This document shows positions 60,919-64,000 of a stretch of DNA of 64,000 nucleotides, piece after piece. Source of the stretch: Gossypium raimondii (Eukaryota; Streptophyta; Magnoliopsida; Malvales; Malvaceae); assembly GCF_025698545.1 (NCBI RefSeq), contig NC_068569.1:22134001-22198000 (forward strand), in the 5' to 3' direction. The stretch's first letter is position 1. Each line of letters opens with the position of its first letter. The notes under the pieces are model-generated. The model was not told where the DNA came from, ran no database searches, and saw nothing but the letters and a program-made list of their open reading frames with translations. The translations under genes were made by a program, and so were the position numbers.

Positions 60919-63661
60919 ATGAAGTTCGCGGTGAAGGCATGGAGCAATGGAGGAGCACGGGCAGGTATCCTCCATCTGGGCACCTCCACCATCGACACCC
61001 CTTCGCTTCTCCTTTCCACCCGTAAAGGCTTGCCCCACTTTATCTCCCCTGACCTTCTCTCTTGTCTCCCTTCCCCTGAGTCCCGTCTCCTCCATGTCAG
61101 CCCCCTTCACTTGTAAGCTTTCATTTGCCTTCTTTCAACTCTATTTTCTCCTCTATTCCCTGCTTAATCTTTTGCATATTTCAGCTTGGAAGGCCTTTCC
61201 ATGAAAACTATCTCCAAGATTGGAGGGCTTCACCAACTACTTGGTTTGCATGACCATTGCTTCGTTGCTGTTCCAAGGGATTCCATTCAATGCCTTCCCG
61301 AAGCTAGTTCCACTAACAAAATCGGGGCCTCTTTCGAGACCCCTTGTGGTCGTCTTCTGGTACTATCTGTCTATCAATACTGATGTATTTAGCGGTGTTC
61401 ATTACTCGGCTCTAACTGAATGAACCGGGCGAAATTTAATTTTAATGTGTTTGCCAGATTAAACCCGTTGAATATATGGAAATGATATCTTCCACGAGAC
61501 CTGAGTTGTGGGCTACTTTGGCTGATGAAGTGCCTGCTTGGGTGTCTGATAAAAGGAACAAAACCTCAGTGGACCGGACCATCAAATGGCTCGATGAATG
61601 CATTTCATTAAGCCCTGTAATTTTCTTTATTGCCTTTTTTCTTTCATCTTTGACTTACTACAATTAGAATAACATGATATTGAATTTTTGCAAATGATAA
61701 GCATCATGTATATTACTCCGGCTTTTCATTTTGTTGACTTGTATCCAGTTTTGGTATAAGGATACGACCTTCCAAGCATTAAAACTTGCAAAAATTTAAA
61801 CATGCACTTGTAGGACATATACCTGTATTTGACACTCACACCCAAGTCATCCTTTAAAGTATTGGTGTCACTACTAAACACTATTTCTGGTGCTCTTTTT
61901 GTTAATTGTAACTTCATCTTGCATTTTGGAACCTACGCTGAATTTTGAAATGTTTTTGTTTTTTGTTTTCTAGTTAGTTTAAATTTTAGCAAGTTAGTTT
62001 CTAGATGAAGTTTACTGTTGCATTTTATTTGAAAGATGTTATAGTTCTAGAAGATGAAAGTAAGCATAGGGTTGATCTTCGGTTAGAATATTGAAGGACT
62101 ACCTAAGAGTCTAAGGGGTTTGATGTTATACTGGATGAGAAGAGAAGAATTTTAGTAAAAGAAATGGACGAGGTCAGCGATGAAGTTAGAACTGATTTTC
62201 AGGACATTCCTGAGAGTGCCTATATTAGCATTATGGATAAAGAAAGCAGATGTAAAAGAATGTTGTTTACCGGAACAAAATGGATATAGATTAGATGGTT
62301 TGTTGAGTGTTACAAGGGTTTTTCAATAATCGTAAGATAGCATTGGCTATGCAGTATGACTGTAGTGGTAGTTAGAATATGGCTTGCCTATTGGTTGAGT
62401 ATCAGTTAAATAAGGTTGTTTCAACAGGTATCTCATCATGCAAGAAGAGATCATAAAAAATAAAGTCGTATTTGTGAGAATGTAAAGTAAATTTGATTTT
62501 AGTAAAAATAATAAAGAGAGGTAGAGGTTGATCTACTAAATAAAAAGGGTTTGGCATCTCTGGATGTTTGAAAGGACATGGATTTTTAAGTGCATTAATG
62601 AAGTTGTGTTATTTTTGTATGCGGAGACCTCAAAAATGTCCATTGAAGATTTGGATAACGGTAAAGCCTGCAAAAGCCACCTTTTAAATACCTTCAAACC
62701 TAAAGGATCTGAGAGTAAAGCCTTTCTACTCATAATTTTCGCCTGAGATCATGCTATTGACTGTGGAAATTCTCTTTTGATAATTATTCCAAATTGATGA
62801 ATATCGTAATAATATGAAATCCCTTCGCTTCATTCTAGCTTCCTCTCCTCTTCTGATCTAGGAAGATACAATTGTATCCTTTGCTCCAGCTTGATTCCTT
62901 TTTTCCCTCTCCTTTTGCTCTATTCTTTCTTTATACAGCATAAAGGTCAAATCTTGGTAAATTTAGTTCAAACCATGTTTTTATAAGAATGTTAAGGTTA
63001 CAAGCCATGTGGTTATGTTTGAAGTCGAAGATGATGCTTATTTGTTTAGTAGGTAGGTAATTAACTAGATGAAAGCCTTCGCTCTTTAAAGATATGAATA
63101 ATCTAAGGGTTCTCATAGGTACTTATTGAAACCATGATGGGGCTTTGATTAGTGAAGTTATAATGTCTCTTAAGGAATATATGTTTTAAGTCGAAGATGA
63201 TGCTTATTTGTTTAGTAGGTAGGTAATTAACTAGATGAAAGCCTTCGCTCTTTAAAGATATGAATAATCTAAGGGTTCTCATAGGTACTTACTGAAACCA
63301 TGATGGGGCTTTGATTAGTGAAGTTATAATGTCTCTGAAGGAATATATGTCTAACATCTTCTCCCCGTGCAGAACTATAAAGAAAATATTTACGTAAATA
63401 TTGGGTTGAATGTTAAGTTTTTGTCATCATTGACTGTGGAATGCATTTAGCTTTAAATTTATTGAGTAATAAGTATTCCAAAATGACATCAGCACAGCTT
63501 TTGTCAAAAAATGCAATGTGATATTAAGTTTGATTGATATAAGCTTGTATTAACTCATGGAATTTAGGCAAGTGGAGCTGTTTTCGGAGCTATTGTTGGA
63601 GGTTCTAGTTTGGAAGAAAGGCGAAGATGTGCCCAAGAGGTAGCAACAAGAAACGTATCTG
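60919..63661 (+). CDS. QTRT2: QTRT2 homologue, queuine tRNA-ribosyltransferase accessory subunit (5' part)
   Basis: QTRT2 is the non-catalytic partner of the eukaryotic tRNA-guanine transglycosylase. The dimer swaps guanine-34 for queuine in tRNAs for Asp, Asn, His and Tyr. Four exons are visible: 60919-61112, 61185-61359, 61458-61616 and 63568-63661. They give 207 residues plus one base of the next codon; the gene continues past the window end. The N-terminus MKFAVKAWSNGGARAGILHL with LLSTRKGLPHFIS fits the family start (MKL..VVNG...G.. LLYTKTGS in animals). Further matches are the LLGLHDHC region, EYMEMISSTRPELW followed by DRTIKWLDECI, and a GAVFGAIVGGSSLEERRRCA segment typical of the TGT barrel. 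The zinc-binding CxCxxC...H end is not in the window. There is no transit peptide, which is compatible with the mitochondrial-surface or cytosolic location known for QTRT2. Intron 3 is long (1,951 bp) and carries a tandem duplication. Confidence 0.85.
63015..63346. repeat. 166-bp direct tandem duplication in QTRT2 intron 3
   Basis: Copies 63015-63180 and 63181-63346 both run from ATGTTT.AAGTCGAAGATG to AATGTCTCT.AAGGAATAT and differ at only about three positions. There are no TIRs or coding potential, so it is a local, recent duplication. Confidence 0.92.
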
Positions 63662-64000
63662 GTATATCTATGAGCAAGACTTTTGTTTGTGCCATAAAGT
63701 CTTAACGCAGTTTGTTGCATGCTAATCCTTTCATACCCCTAGCATTATATTGGATAACATTATCGAATACAATCCTATTCACAATCTTACTTTATCCCAT
63801 CGTATCCATAGTTTTTGTGCACCAAAGGTGCCCTAATAATATGATATTGATGTCTGGCTTAAATGTATTTTCAGCGTAGAGCTCCTAGGCATATTTAATT
63901 TGGTTTAAAGCTGGAAACTCAAGTCCATCTGCATGAAGGACACACCATCGACACCAGGCACAAGCTTTGACTGTATTGTAAATACTCCTTAGTGTCTTAA

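Noticed and set aside
60738-61110. Minus-strand ORFs over the start of the QTRT2-like gene
   Set aside because: They are shadows of exon 1. The plus-strand frame joins to conserved exons and these do not.
62040-62700. GC-richer block in QTRT2 intron 3 with several open stretches, looking like an old coding insert
   Set aside because: Frames are broken repeatedly and no domain could be recognised on either strand.
1-64000. Search by eye for CRISPR arrays, operons, rRNA, complete tRNA genes or a biosynthetic cluster
   Set aside because: None was found. The genes belong to unrelated pathways and spacing is typical of a repeat-rich plant chromosome arm.

Overview
The window is nuclear DNA of a flowering plant. 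Genes are intron-rich and far apart, the spacers are very AT-rich, and plant-specific receptor kinases and decayed plant transposons are abundant. The style of the long terminal repeats (gypsy LTRs running from TGTAACA or TATAACA to TGTTACA or TGTTATA) is the kind I associate with cotton and other Malvaceae. That assignment comes from pattern memory, not from a search. I found no prokaryotic-type system, CRISPR array, operon, rRNA or convincing tRNA gene.

Six protein-coding genes can be modelled, each with exon joins that keep frame. (1) 9493-16465 (+): an 18-exon GH35 beta-galactosidase of 699 aa, with one GC-AG intron. (2) 28571-31627 (+): a two-exon LRR receptor kinase of 976 aa resembling CEPR2, with a probable 5'UTR intron. 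(3) 45559-47889 (+): an intronless CRINKLY4-related receptor kinase of 776 aa resembling CCR4. (4) 52912-55779 (+): a three-exon conserved protein of 137 aa whose function I do not recognise. (5) 56840-58566 (-): a five-exon GDSL esterase/lipase of 373 aa. (6) 60919 to beyond the window end (+): the 5' part of a homologue of the queuine tRNA-ribosyltransferase accessory subunit 2 (QTRT2). They act in unrelated processes: cell-wall galactoside trimming, peptide-hormone perception, surface signalling, an unknown role, lipid/ester hydrolysis and tRNA modification. They form no pathway or cluster.

The rest is mostly transposon debris, and several insertions can be bounded to the base by target-site duplications (TSDs). 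Positions 1-3.5 kb hold a decayed Ty3/gypsy element and a captured receptor-kinase exon. A large solo LTR lies at 3732-7384 (TSD TATTA). A second solo LTR at 35979-38764 (TSD TTAAC) is nested in an older antisense LTR, which itself lies between two glycine-rich protein fragments. hAT-type MITEs lie at 39496-39938 (perfect 8-bp TSD) and 51334-51927 (7/8). A Mutator-type MITE lies at 59182-59548 (9-bp TSD, 8/9), with a diverged relative near 44.9 kb. A TG...CA LTR-like block spans 49126-51154. A fold-back MITE family has four copies around the first two genes, and tRNA-derived SINE-like copies occur at about 7.5, 24.3 and 42.7 kb.

I saw no clearly new molecular system. The best items for a second look are the unknown 137-aa protein, the plant QTRT2 homologue, the fold-back family lying in introns and flanks of two genes, and the captured kinase exon beside the gypsy remnant. 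Exon boundaries come from reading splice signals and frame by eye; no transcript data were used.
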